DNA from: Pseudomonadota bacterium
GTDB lineage: Bacteria > Pseudomonadota > Alphaproteobacteria > Rhodospirillales > 2-02-FULL-58-16
Direction: 5' to 3'
Assembly: GCA_022572335.1 (NCBI GenBank)
Contig: JACZWD010000048.1
Location: 1-13,960 of the forward strand
Length of the DNA: 13,960 bases
Position 1 is the stretch's first letter. Each line of letters starts with the position of its first letter. The notes under the pieces are model-generated. The model was given only the letters and a program-made list of their open reading frames with translations, made no database searches and was not told the DNA's origin. The position numbers and the translations under genes were made by a program. Of this stretch, positions 7,816 to 13,960 are shown one piece after another.

Positions 7816-8025
7816 ATGGATTGGTTTCTGTTCCGGCACTGCCTGGCCGTCATCGGCGCGATTGCCTTATTGTCGGTCAGCCTGCCCGGAGCGTGGAAAT
7901 TTGCACCCGATGCACCCGGTGGAGTATCCTGCGCCGAGCCTGAAAGCCGGTTGGGCGCGGGCGCAGCGGAAAGCAGGGTGTTCCTGGGGCTTGGCGCCGC
8001 ATCGTCTCGGTCAATCGCCTCATAA
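7816..8025 (+). CDS. Doubtful 69-residue ORF with hydrophobic N-terminus
   Basis: An ATG at 7816, seven bases after AGGTG, opens 69 codons ending in TAA. Residues 1-27 (MDWFLFRH, then CLAVIGAIALLSVSLPG) look like a signal or anchor segment. The rest is Gly/Ala/Ser-rich and unlike any family I know. It overlaps the tandem and inverted repeats of the fhs leader, so the later part may be non-coding. It could be a real small membrane peptide, a decayed gene remnant or chance. Confidence 0.22.
   Translation: MDWFLFRHCLAVIGAIALLSVSLPGAWKFAPDAPGGVSCAEPESRLGAGAAESRVFLGLGAASSRSIAS
7902..7919. repeat. Short tandem repeat of TGCACCCG
   Basis: TGCACCCGA is followed directly by TGCACCCGG, two copies of a 9-base unit differing only in the last base. 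The second copy supplies the 5' arm (CACCC) of the nested inverted repeat downstream, so the first copy could offer an alternative pairing. Confidence 0.6.
7913..7980 (+). other. Nested inverted repeats, candidate structured RNA
   Basis: An outer pair CACCC (7913-7917) / GGGTG (7976-7980) encloses an inner 7-bp pair CTGCGCC (7929-7935) / GGCGCAG (7960-7966). GGAA at about 7895 and TTCC at about 7982 could extend it outward. It lies in the stretch before fhs and could be part of a leader RNA or a separate small RNA. No known RNA family was recognised, and GC-rich DNA yields such pairings often. Confidence 0.25.
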
Positions 8026-8176
8026 ATATCTTTGACTTTACCTCTTGCCGCCGGTTCCGGATGTTTCCCGGCGAGATCGTGACCGATGGGCGGCGCGATC
8101 TGTCCGCACCCGCCGTCGATATCCCGCGCCCGCCCACCGGGCCGGCCGAGAGAGTTGGAAGGATTGAAAGAACCCG

Positions 8177-9865
8177 ATGCCGAAAAATGACATGACGCCG
8201 AAGAGCGACATAGAGATAGCCCGGGCGGCGGATATGCTGCCGATCGCGGAGGTCGGAGCCAAGCTTGGAATCCCCGGTGAGGCGCTCATCCAGTACGGGC
8301 CGCACAAGGGAAAGGTATCGTTCGAGTTCATCGACGGCCTGGCGGGGCGGCCGGACGGCAGGCTGATCTTGATCACCGCGATCACGCCGACGCCGGCCGG
8401 CGAGGGCAAGACGACGACGACGGTGGGCCTGGGGGACGCACTGAACCGGTTGGGCAAGCGGGCGACGATCTGCCTGCGCGAGCCCTCGCTCGGCCCCTGT
8501 TTCGGGGTCAAGGGAGGGGCGGCCGGGGGCGGCTATGCGCAGGTGGTTCCCATGGAGGACATCAACCTGCATTTTACCGGCGACTTTCACGCCGTCGGGG
8601 TGGCGAACAACCTGCTCTCGGCCTTGATCGACAACCACATTTACTGGGGCAACGGGCTCGGCTTCGATCTGCGGCGGATATCGTGGCGCCGGGTGGTGGA
8701 CATGAACGACCGGGCCTTGCGCTCGATCACGTGCGGCCTGGGCGGGGTGGCCAACGGCTTTGCGCGCGAGGACGGCTTCGACATCACCGTGGCCTCGGAG
8801 GTGATGGCCATTTTCTGCCTGGCCACCGATCTCAAGGACCTGGAGGCGCGCCTGGGCAAGATCGTGGTCGGGCAGACGCGGGGGCGGGAACCGATCCACG
8901 CCCGCGATCTGAAGGCGCCGGGTCCGATGAGCGTGTTGTTGAAGGACGCGCTGCCGCCCAACCTGGTGCAGACCCTGGAGAACAACCCGGCATTCATCCA
9001 CGGCGGGCCCTTTGCCAACATCGCGCACGGGTGCAACTCGGTGATCGCCACCACGACGGCGCTCAAATTGGCCGACTACGTGGTCACCGAGGCCGGCTTC
9101 GGGGCGGATCTCGGGGCCGAGAAGTTCTTCGACATCAAGTGCCGGAAGGCGGGTCTGAAGCCGGATGCGACGGTGATCGTGGCCACGGTGCGGGCGCTCA
9201 AGATGCACGGCGGCGTGGGCAAGGACGAACTGGGCCGCGAGAACGTGGCGGCGGTCACGGCGGGCTGCGCCAATCTGGCGCGGCACCTCGAGAACATCAA
9301 GACCTTCGGGGTTCCCGTCGTGGTCGCGATCAACCGGTTTATCAATGACACCGAGGCCGAGTTGGAGGCGATCGGGGCGAGCGCCCGGGAGCAGGGCGCG
9401 GCGGCGGTCGTATGCACCCACTGGGCCGATGGCGGGGCGGGGACGCAGGAGCTGGCCGAACAGGTGATCGAGCTGGCCGAGTCCGGTGCGGCGGACTTCA
9501 AGCCGCTTTACGAGGACTCCCTTCCCCTGTGGGACAAGGCGGAGCGCATCGCGACCCGCATATACGGGGCCTCGGGGATCGACGCCGACGCCCGGGTGCG
9601 CAAGACCTTCGACGAGCTGCAGGGGACCTATGGGCACTTCCCGGTGTGCATGGCCAAGACCCAGTACAGCCTGTCCGCCGATCCGGCCCTGAAGGGCGCC
9701 CCCAGCGGCCACGTGGTGCCGATCCGCGAGGTGCGGGTCTCGGCCGGGGCCGGGTTCGTGGTCGTCGTCACCGGCGCGGTCATGACCATGCCCGGCCTGC
9801 CGCGCACGCCGGCGGCCGACACCATCCGCCTCGACGACCAGGGCCGGATCGAAGGCCTGTTCTGA
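8177..9865 (+). CDS. fhs: Formate-tetrahydrofolate ligase (10-formyl-THF synthetase)
   Basis: 562-residue cytoplasmic enzyme (EC 6.3.4.3) that joins formate to tetrahydrofolate with ATP, supplying 10-formyl-THF for purine synthesis and one-carbon metabolism. The nucleotide-binding loop PTPAGEGKTTTTVGLGDAL is at 71-89. The signature REPSLGPCFGVKGGAAGGGY is at 101-120, followed by VPMEDINLHFTGDFHA. FGADLGAEKFFDIKCR and the closing TGAVMTMPGLPRTPAADTI stretch are also as expected. Length is the usual 555-560 plus a few residues. The ATG at 8177 follows GGAAGGA by 13 bases (GAAAG lies closer); the ATG at 8192 is less well placed. No folD or other folate gene adjoins it, so it appears to be transcribed alone from its own leader, with a weak terminator candidate at 9914-9949. 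Confidence 0.97.
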   Translation: MPKNDMTPKSDIEIARAADMLPIAEVGAKLGIPGEALIQYGPHKGKVSFEFIDGLAGRPDGRLILITAITPTPAGEGKTTTTVGLGDALNRLGKRATICLREPSLGPCFGVKGGAAGGGYAQVVPMEDINLHFTGDFHAVGVANNLLSALIDNHIYWGNGLGFDLRRISWRRVVDMNDRALRSITCGLGGVANGFAREDGFDITVASEVMAIFCLATDLKDLEARLGKIVVGQTRGREPIHARDLKAPGPMSVLLKDALPPNLVQTLENNPAFIHGGPFANIAHGCNSVIATTTALKLADYVVTEAGFGADLGAEKFFDIKCRKAGLKPDATVIVATVRALKMHGGVGKDELGRENVAAVTAGCANLARHLENIKTFGVPVVVAINRFINDTEAELEAIGASAREQGAAAVVCTHWADGGAGTQELAEQVIELAESGAADFKPLYEDSLPLWDKAERIATRIYGASGIDADARVRKTFDELQGTYGHFPVCMAKTQYSLSADPALKGAPSGHVVPIREVRVSAGAGFVVVVTGAVMTMPGLPRTPAADTIRLDDQGRIEGLF

Positions 9866-9913
9866 ACGGCCTGGATGCAAAACCGGCGGATGGGGGCGAT
9901 CCAAGCGACCCGA

Positions 9914-9949
9914 GGCCGGCGCAGGATCGGGCGGCGCCCGGCCCCCTTT
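9914..9949 (+). terminator. Possible intrinsic terminator after fhs
   Basis: GGCCGGCGC (9914-9922) can pair with GCGCCCGGCC (9934-9943) with one bulged base and an 11-base loop. It is followed by CCC and then TTT at 9947-9949. The T tract is short, so termination may be weak. It starts about 48 bases after the fhs stop. Confidence 0.35.
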
Positions 9950-9987
9950 AAGGATAGATTAACAGGAATACGCGAGGATCGTCGGGC

Positions 9988-10008
9988 TCGCCCGCGGCGC
10001 GCGGGCGA
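9988..10008. repeat. Strong GC hairpin before the lipoprotein gene
   Basis: TCGCCCGC and GCGGGCGA form a perfect 8-bp stem around a 5-base loop, ending 23 bases before the GTG at 10032. It is followed by AAAA rather than Ts, so it is not a plus-strand terminator. It could be a leader hairpin in the lipoprotein mRNA. No regulator can be named. Confidence 0.45.
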
Positions 10009-10031
10009 AAAGACCCGTCGGGGAGACTCCC

Positions 10032-10868
10032 GTGAGGAGGCTCGAAGGCATGATCCCGTTGATTCCCTTGGCGCTAGCGCTCCTCGTGGCCGCTTGTGCC
10101 CCCACCGTGTCCCCGATCACACCGGGGACCAGTTTCCGCGACTGCCCGGAGTGCCCGGAGATGGTCGTGGTGCCGGCCGGCAGCTTCATGATGGGGGCGT
10201 CCGCGAGCGAGGCCGCAGGCATGACGGGCGGCGCCCGACACCATGGGAAGTGGGCGTTGGAGCGGCCCCGGCACAGCGTGACCATAGATCGCCCGTTCGC
10301 TCTCGGCACGTACAAGGTGACGCGGGAGGATTATGCCGCCTTTGTCCGGGAAACCGGGTACGGCGACATCGAGGCCTGCTACCGCTGGAACGGCCACCGG
10401 ATGGCGTTGGCCATCGGCACGAACTGGCGTGATCCCGGGTTCGCGCAGGCCGACCGTGACCCGGTGGTGTGCGTGAGCTGGCATGACGCGCGGGCGTATG
10501 CGTATTGGCTGAGCCGGAAGACCGGGAAACGCTACAGGCTGCTGTCCGAGGCCGAGTGGGAGTATGGGGCGCGCTCCGATACGATTACGACGGCGGACGC
10601 GACGGCCCGGCCCAACGGGTTCGGCGTGTACGGAATGCTTGGCGGCTTCGGCGAGTGGCTGAGGGATTGCTGGCACGACACCTACGACGGCGCGCCCAGC
10701 GACGGCGGCGTGTGGACGGCGGAGGGCCGGTGCAACGACAGGGTCCTGCGCGGCGCGGCCCCGTATTCCGGGCCGCGGCGGTTCCGCCCTTCCAGCCGGG
10801 GCCGTCTCAGCCCGTTCCTGCGCACCGTCGGCGTCGGGTTCCGCGTCGCCCGGGCGCTCGATCCCTAG
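10032..10868 (+). CDS. SUMF1/FGE-fold lipoprotein, probably non-catalytic
   Basis: 278-residue predicted lipoprotein with a formylglycine-generating-enzyme (SUMF1) domain. A signal peptide with R2-R3, a hydrophobic core and lipobox LVAAC puts the lipidated Cys at 22. Domain hallmarks are MVVVPAGSFMMG (44-55), ERPRHSVTIDRPFALG (77-92), PVVCVSWHDARAYAYWL (144-160), RLLSEAEWEYGAR (169-181), GVYGMLGGFGEWLRDCW (198-214) and the closing RVLRG...VGFRVAR. The segment between EWEYGAR and NGFGVYGM is only about 14 residues. Relatives carry about 40-50 there, including a YxWGD/N-rich stretch, so an in-frame loss is likely. The C-terminal core has no Cys where true FGE carries its catalytic pair, and GNVWEW is changed to GGFGEW. 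GTG 10032 (GGGGAG upstream) gives the needed positive N-region. ATG 10050, 9 bases after AGGAGG, is the alternative. Role unknown; likely a periplasmic ligand-binding or scaffold protein. Confidence 0.85.
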   Translation: MRRLEGMIPLIPLALALLVAACAPTVSPITPGTSFRDCPECPEMVVVPAGSFMMGASASEAAGMTGGARHHGKWALERPRHSVTIDRPFALGTYKVTREDYAAFVRETGYGDIEACYRWNGHRMALAIGTNWRDPGFAQADRDPVVCVSWHDARAYAYWLSRKTGKRYRLLSEAEWEYGARSDTITTADATARPNGFGVYGMLGGFGEWLRDCWHDTYDGAPSDGGVWTAEGRCNDRVLRGAAPYSGPRRFRPSSRGRLSPFLRTVGVGFRVARALDP

Positions 10869-10880
10869 GGTAACATGGAC

Positions 10881-10900
10881 GCCGCCGTACGCCGGGCGGC
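10881..10900. terminator. Weak bidirectional terminator candidate
   Basis: GCCGCC (10881-10886) and GGCGGC (10895-10900) form a 6-bp GC stem with an 8-base loop, in the 58 bases between the convergent lipoprotein and CoA-lyase stops. No T tract follows on either strand, so it may only slow polymerase. Confidence 0.22.
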
Positions 10901-10926
10901 GGGGCAGCGCGGTCCCGTGCGGCCCC

Positions 10927-11796
10927 TCAGCCGCGGATGCGTTCGATCAGCGCCAGGATACGTCGGGCCTTGTCGACGACGGGGTAGTCGACGAACCGGC
11001 CGTCCACCTGGATCGAGGCCGAACCGGCGGCCTCCGCTTCCTCGAACGCGGCGACGATCTTTTCGGCCTCGGCCACCTCGGCCTCGCTGGGCGTGAAGAT
11101 CCCGTTCACCGGCGCGATCTGGTCGGGGTGGATGCACAGCTTGCCCTGGAAGCCCAGGTCGCGGGCGGTCGTCGCCGAGCGCCGCAAGTTTTCTTCGTCG
11201 CGGATGTGGACGAAGACCGTGTCGACGGGGGGCTCGATCCCGGCGACGCGCGACGCCAGCACGATGGCGGCCCGGGCGTGGGCCAGCTCGCCCTCGTCCG
11301 CCGACCACCGCATGCCCATGTCGAGGGTGTAGTCGGCGGCGCCGAAGGACAGCCGCCGGGTGCGCGTGCCGGCGCCGGCGATTTCCGTCACCGCGTCCAG
11401 GCCGCGGCCGGTCTCGATGATGGGCATGAGGTCGATGGCGCCCCGCGCCATGCCGCGGTCGCGCTCGATCTGGGCCAGCAGCCAGTCCACGGACCGAAGC
11501 TGGGCCGGCGTCTCCACCATGGGCAGCACGATGCCGTCGAGCCACGGCCCGGCGACGGCGAGGATGTCCGAGTAGCAGAACTCGGTCTCGTAGCCGTTCA
11601 CCCGCACATAGCCCGGGCAGGTCCGGGACCGTTTCAAAGCGTCTGTCACCGCGCCCCGGGTGTCCACCTTCTCGGCGACCGGCACCGCGTCCTCCAGGTC
11701 CAGGATCACCGCGTCGGCGCCGACCTCGAAGACCTTGACGCGCCGGCGCGCATGATTGCCGGGAGCGAACAGGAACGTGCGAAAGGGTCCCGTCAT
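10927..11796 (-). CDS. CitE-like CoA-ester lyase (HpcH/HpaI aldolase family)
   Basis: 289-residue TIM-barrel enzyme of the citrate-lyase beta/malyl-CoA lyase type, which cleaves or forms C-C bonds in short acyl-CoA esters. Visible motifs: RTFLFAPGNHARR at 6-18, DAVILDLEDAVP at 28-39, R65 in YVRVNGYE, VLPMVETP at 90-97, the presumed Mg ligands E128 (PIIETGRGL) and D155 (SFGAADYTLDMG), and GKLCIHPDQI at 218-227. The ATG at 11796 is preferred because GGAG lies 8 bases before it and the family begins there. An ATG at 11814, directly after the Lrp stop, would add six residues. Malyl-CoA, citramalyl-CoA and methylmalyl-CoA lyases cannot be told apart from sequence alone; no citrate lyase alpha or gamma subunits are nearby, so true citrate lyase is unlikely. 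It probably shares a transcript with the Lrp regulator. Confidence 0.9.
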   Translation of the reverse strand: MTGPFRTFLFAPGNHARRRVKVFEVGADAVILDLEDAVPVAEKVDTRGAVTDALKRSRTCPGYVRVNGYETEFCYSDILAVAGPWLDGIVLPMVETPAQLRSVDWLLAQIERDRGMARGAIDLMPIIETGRGLDAVTEIAGAGTRTRRLSFGAADYTLDMGMRWSADEGELAHARAAIVLASRVAGIEPPVDTVFVHIRDEENLRRSATTARDLGFQGKLCIHPDQIAPVNGIFTPSEAEVAEAEKIVAAFEEAEAAGSASIQVDGRFVDYPVVDKARRILALIERIRG

Positions 11797-11814
11797 CGTC
11801 GGTTCTCCGTGCAT

Positions 11815-12309
11815 TCACTCCTCCCCTTCAGCGCCGCCGCGGTCGAGCGGCAGGGCCGTGCGGTACTTCACCTGCTTGAGCGCGAAGCTCGACCTGATGG
11901 ACGCGATCCCCGGCACCCGGGTCAGGTGGTCCATGAGGAACCGTTCATAGGCCATCAGGTCGGGGACCACGACGCGGAGCAGGAAATCGGCCTCGCCGGT
12001 CATCAGGTAACACTCCATGACCTCGGGGCGTTCCCGGATGGCGTTCTGGAACACCTCGAGTTCCCGTTCCACCTGTCGCTCCAGGCTGACGTTGACGAAG
12101 ACGCTGACCGTCAGGCCGACACTGGCGGCGTCGATCAGGGTGACGTAGTTGGAGATCACCCCGCTTTCCTCCAGTTCCCGCACCCGGCGCCAGCACGGCG
12201 AGGCCGAGATGCCGACCCGGGCGGCCAGGTCCACGTTCGAGATGCGGGCGTTGTCCTGCAGGTGGTCGAGGATGCGGCGGTCGATGGCGTCGAGCTGCCG
12301 TTGAGGCAT
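11815..12309 (-). CDS. Lrp/AsnC-family transcriptional regulator
   Basis: 164-residue regulator. An N-terminal winged helix-turn-helix spans about 4-63 (LDAIDRRILDHLQDNARIS, then LAARVGISASPCWRRVRELE as recognition region). A RAM ligand-binding domain follows at about 67-145, with its typical TGEADFLLRVVV at 104-115 and an ending SIRSSFALKQVKYRTALPL. Members bind amino acids and form dimers and higher oligomers that wrap DNA. The ATG at 12309 follows AAGG by about 6 bases. It is divergent from the E1-like gene and directly upstream of the CoA-lyase gene, so it likely controls both, and itself, from the 12310-12441 region. The effector is unknown; an amino acid feeding the E1 substrate is a reasonable guess. 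Confidence 0.95.
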   Translation of the reverse strand: MPQRQLDAIDRRILDHLQDNARISNVDLAARVGISASPCWRRVRELEESGVISNYVTLIDAASVGLTVSVFVNVSLERQVERELEVFQNAIRERPEVMECYLMTGEADFLLRVVVPDLMAYERFLMDHLTRVPGIASIRSSFALKQVKYRTALPLDRGGAEGEE

Positions 12310-12325
12310 AATCTGCCTTAAAATC

Positions 12326-12337
12326 CCATAATTTTGG
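12326..12337. promoter_or_regulatory. Imperfect palindrome near lrp start
   Basis: CCATAATTTTGG is an inverted repeat with one mismatched pair. It sits 17-28 bases upstream of the lrp ATG, where bound regulator would block its own transcription or translation. Confidence 0.35.
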
Positions 12338-12338
12338 C

Positions 12339-12386
12339 AATTTCTTGTTTTTTCTTAGCCTATGGTGGGCGTTTTCGCAAGAAATT
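12339..12386. promoter_or_regulatory. 9-bp inverted repeat with 30-base spacer
   Basis: AATTTCTTG (12339-12347) and CAAGAAATT (12378-12386) are perfect inverted copies. The arms lie 39 bases apart, nearly four helical turns, on the same DNA face, as expected for two dimers of an oligomeric regulator. Confidence 0.45.
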
Positions 12387-12396
12387 CCGGACAGCC

Positions 12397-12412
12397 TGGA
12401 ATTATAATTCCA
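12397..12412. promoter_or_regulatory. Perfect 16-bp palindrome containing TATAAT
   Basis: TGGAATTATAATTCCA is fully self-complementary and carries TATAAT on both strands (12403-12408 plus; 12401-12406 minus). It lies 30 bases before the E1 ATG. It is probably both a -10 element and an operator; Lrp-type binding is inferred from its neighbour. Confidence 0.55.
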
Positions 12413-12441
12413 CACGTTTCCGCCACAGGACGGCGTTCGTC

Positions 12442-13960
12442 ATGACCGCAACCCAGTCCCTGGCCCGCGCCGAGCCTGTGCCTTTATCCGACGCCGAACG
12501 CATCGCCTGCCTGCGCGCGGTCGAGCGCAAGGTGCTGTGGCTGTCGGCGTGGATGGTCCATCACGCCAACCACGTGCGGCCGCGCCCGGACGGGTTGAAG
12601 GTGGGCGGCCACCAGGCGTCGTCCGCCTCGGTGGCGACATTGATGACGGCGCTGTATATGCACGCGCTCCGGCCGCGGGACCGGGTCGCCGTGAAGCCCC
12701 ATGCGAGCCCGGTCTTCCACGCCATCCAGTACCTGCTCGGCCGCCAGAGCCGCGCCATGCTGGAGGGGTTCCGCACCATGGGCGGGGCCCAGTCCTATCC
12801 CTCGCGGACCAAGGACGGCGACGACGTGGACTTCTCCACCGGCTCCGTCGGCCTGGGCGCGGCGATCACCATCTTCGCCTCGCTGACCCAGGACTACCTC
12901 AGGGCCCGCGAGTTCATCCCCCGCAGCGACACGCCGGGCCGCATGGTGGCCGTCCTCGGCGACGCCGAGATCGACGAGGGCAACGTCTTCGAGGCCCTGC
13001 TCGAGGGCTGGAAGCACGACCTCCGCAACACCTGGTGGATCATCGATTACAACCGCCAGAGCCTGGACAGCATCGTCAGCGACCGCCTGTTCTACCGCAT
13101 CGAGCGCATGTTCCGCATGACCGGGTGGAACGTGATCACCCTGAAATACGGCAAGAAGATGCTCGAAGCGTTCGCCCTGCCCGGCGGCAAGGCGCTCAAG
13201 CGCTGGATCAACGACTGCCCCAATTCGCTGTACAGCGCGCTCACGTTCCAGGGCGGCCCGGCGTGGCGCAAGCGGCTTGTCGCGGATCTCGCCGATGACG
13301 CCGAAGTGCCGGCGCTGCTGGCGCGCTACGACGACGACCAGCTTTCCGATTTGATGACCAACCTGGCCGGCCACGACATGGAGACCGTGCTCGAGGCCTT
13401 CGACAGCGTCGACGACGACACGCCCACGTGTTTCATCGCGTACACCATCAAGGGCTACGGCCTGCCCCTGGCGGGCCACAAGGACAACCACGCGGGCCTG
13501 CTCAGCCCCGACCAGATGGAGGCCTTCCAGGCCCAGATGAACGTGCCCAAGGGCGCCGAATGGGACCCGTTCGCCGGCCTCGCCATGGCGCCCGAACGCC
13601 TCCAGGGCTTCCTCGCCTCGGTGCCGTTCAACCGCGCGGCCGGGCGCCGCCACGCCAGCGCCGCCGTTCCCGTGCCCCGGCGGCTGGAATTCCGCGCCTC
13701 GGCGCGCCTGTCGACCCAGGAGGCCTTCGGGCGCATCCTGAATGACCTCGGGCGCGGCGACACGGCGCTGGCCGACGGCATCGTCACCACCTCGCCCGAC
13801 GTTACCGTCTCCACCAATCTCGGCGGCTGGGTCAATCAGCGCGGGCTGTTCAGCCGCTTCCGCCAGGCCGACGTGTTCCGCGACGAACACGTGGTCTCGG
13901 CCCAGAGGTGGGAGATGGCGCGCAGCGGCCAGCACATCGAGCTCGGCATCGCCGAGAACA
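12442..13960 (+). CDS. Homodimeric E1 / transketolase-like ThDP enzyme (partial)
   Basis: The first 506 codons of a thiamine-diphosphate enzyme that continues past the window. It resembles the homodimeric pyruvate dehydrogenase E1 (AceE) and its shorter transketolase-like relatives, which decarboxylate 2-oxo acids. Supporting motifs: VGGHQASSAS at 54-63, HASPVFHAIQYLLG at 87-100, FSTGSVGLGAA at 131-141, the cofactor/Mg motif GDAEIDEGN at 173-181 with the distal Asn in IIDYN (204), then a QSLD segment like the QRLDGP stretch of AceE, CFIAYTIKGYGLPLAGHKDNH at 330-350, and GQHIELGIAEN at 496-506, which carries the likely catalytic Glu. The usual GDG is GDA here. The ATG at 12442 follows CAGGA by about 11 bases, a weak site. 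Being divergent from an Lrp regulator recalls MdeR/MdeB of P. putida, a 2-oxobutyrate E1; the actual substrate is unknown. No E2 or E3 gene is visible yet. Confidence 0.88.
   Translation, partial: MTATQSLARAEPVPLSDAERIACLRAVERKVLWLSAWMVHHANHVRPRPDGLKVGGHQASSASVATLMTALYMHALRPRDRVAVKPHASPVFHAIQYLLGRQSRAMLEGFRTMGGAQSYPSRTKDGDDVDFSTGSVGLGAAITIFASLTQDYLRAREFIPRSDTPGRMVAVLGDAEIDEGNVFEALLEGWKHDLRNTWWIIDYNRQSLDSIVSDRLFYRIERMFRMTGWNVITLKYGKKMLEAFALPGGKALKRWINDCPNSLYSALTFQGGPAWRKRLVADLADDAEVPALLARYDDDQLSDLMTNLAGHDMETVLEAFDSVDDDTPTCFIAYTIKGYGLPLAGHKDNHAGLLSPDQMEAFQAQMNVPKGAEWDPFAGLAMAPERLQGFLASVPFNRAAGRRHASAAVPVPRRLEFRASARLSTQEAFGRILNDLGRGDTALADGIVTTSPDVTVSTNLGGWVNQRGLFSRFRQADVFRDEHVVSAQRWEMARSGQHIELGIAEN

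Larger units (their letters stand above)
7796..8176. other. 381-base region between the dap operon and fhs
   Basis: This stretch separates the membrane-protein stop from the fhs start. It contains a doubtful small ORF (7816-8025), an imperfect tandem 9-mer around TGCACCCG at 7902-7919, nested inverted repeats at 7913-7980, and two adjacent hairpins at 8050-8072 and 8074-8101. An AT-rich patch with TTGACT at about 8021-8040 is the best place for an fhs promoter, but no good -10 follows at the normal distance. I compared it by eye with the ZTP (pfl) riboswitch often found before fhs. Its CCCACCGGGGAGC and GCCGCCTGGGC signatures are absent. Confidence 0.55.
12310..12441. promoter_or_regulatory. 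Divergent, AT-rich lrp/E1 control region
   Basis: 132 bases between the divergent regulator and E1 starts, far more AT-rich than the rest of the window. Three inverted repeats have centres at about 12331.5, 12362.5 and 12404.5, that is 31 and 42 bases apart, close to three and four helical turns. Lrp/AsnC proteins often bind several phased AT-rich sites, so this fits autoregulation and control of E1. TATAAT at 12403-12408 is the best plus-strand -10 for E1, predicting a start near 12415. No clear -35 is visible for either gene. Confidence 0.6.

Noticed and set aside
8100..8176. ZTP (pfl) riboswitch before fhs, suggested by CGCCCACCGGGCC
   Set aside because: Only a short GC-rich resemblance; the conserved core segments of the class are missing.
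7877..9904. 675-codon open frame on the minus strand opposite fhs
   Set aside because: It is the complement of a certain fhs gene in GC-rich DNA; its translation is rich in Arg/His/Pro/Gly and has no recognisable domain.
9988..10008. Intrinsic terminator for fhs
   Set aside because: The stem is strong but is followed by AAAA on the plus strand, and on the minus strand the Ts would precede the stem.
12484..13935. 483-codon minus-strand open frame opposite the E1-like gene
   Set aside because: Antisense shadow; the plus-strand frame carries clear thiamine-diphosphate enzyme motifs.

Overview
The window is GC-rich DNA from a proteobacterium, most likely an alphaproteobacterium of the Rhodospirillales type. 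I base this on the DUF2336 proteins, on a pyrimidine 5'-nucleotidase-like HAD gene lying directly before dapD-dapE, and on the frequent GTG/TTG starts and stop/start overlaps. The assignment is an inference; no rRNA or other phylogenetic marker is present.

Left block (1-4086, minus strand), in transcription order: a PAS-PAS-GAF-GGDEF diguanylate cyclase; a decayed DUF2336 gene whose GTG start overlaps the cyclase stop; an intact DUF2336 paralogue; and probably the first codons of a further gene that leaves the window. It looks like one signalling operon. The middle gene has two opposite single-base frameshifts around an internal deletion of about 115 codons.

Middle block (4425-7795, plus strand): a HAD nucleotidase with an extended -10 promoter placed so that its mRNA would be leaderless, then dapD, dapE (TTG start overlapping the dapD stop) and a small five-helix membrane protein (TAATG overlap with dapE). 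DapD and DapE carry out succinylase-route steps of lysine and meso-diaminopimelate synthesis. A 381-base stretch follows with tandem repeats, nested inverted repeats and one doubtful 69-codon ORF. Then come fhs (formate-tetrahydrofolate ligase) and a lipoprotein of the formylglycine-generating-enzyme fold that appears non-catalytic and lacks a usual central segment.

Right block (10927-13960): on the minus strand an Lrp/AsnC regulator followed by a CitE-like CoA-ester lyase; on the plus strand, divergent from the regulator, a homodimeric-E1/transketolase-like thiamine-diphosphate enzyme that runs off the end. The 132-base region between regulator and E1 is unusually AT-rich and holds three inverted repeats, one a perfect 16-bp palindrome containing a TATAAT. 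This resembles a locally regulated amino-acid or 2-oxo-acid catabolic module, comparable to the MdeR/MdeB pair of Pseudomonas putida.

No tRNA, rRNA, CRISPR array, insertion sequence or phage gene was seen. The most unusual items are the broken DUF2336 duplicate, the predicted leaderless promoter, the repeat-rich fhs leader, the shortened FGE-like lipoprotein and the helically spaced operator-like repeats. I do not see clear evidence of a wholly new multi-gene system.
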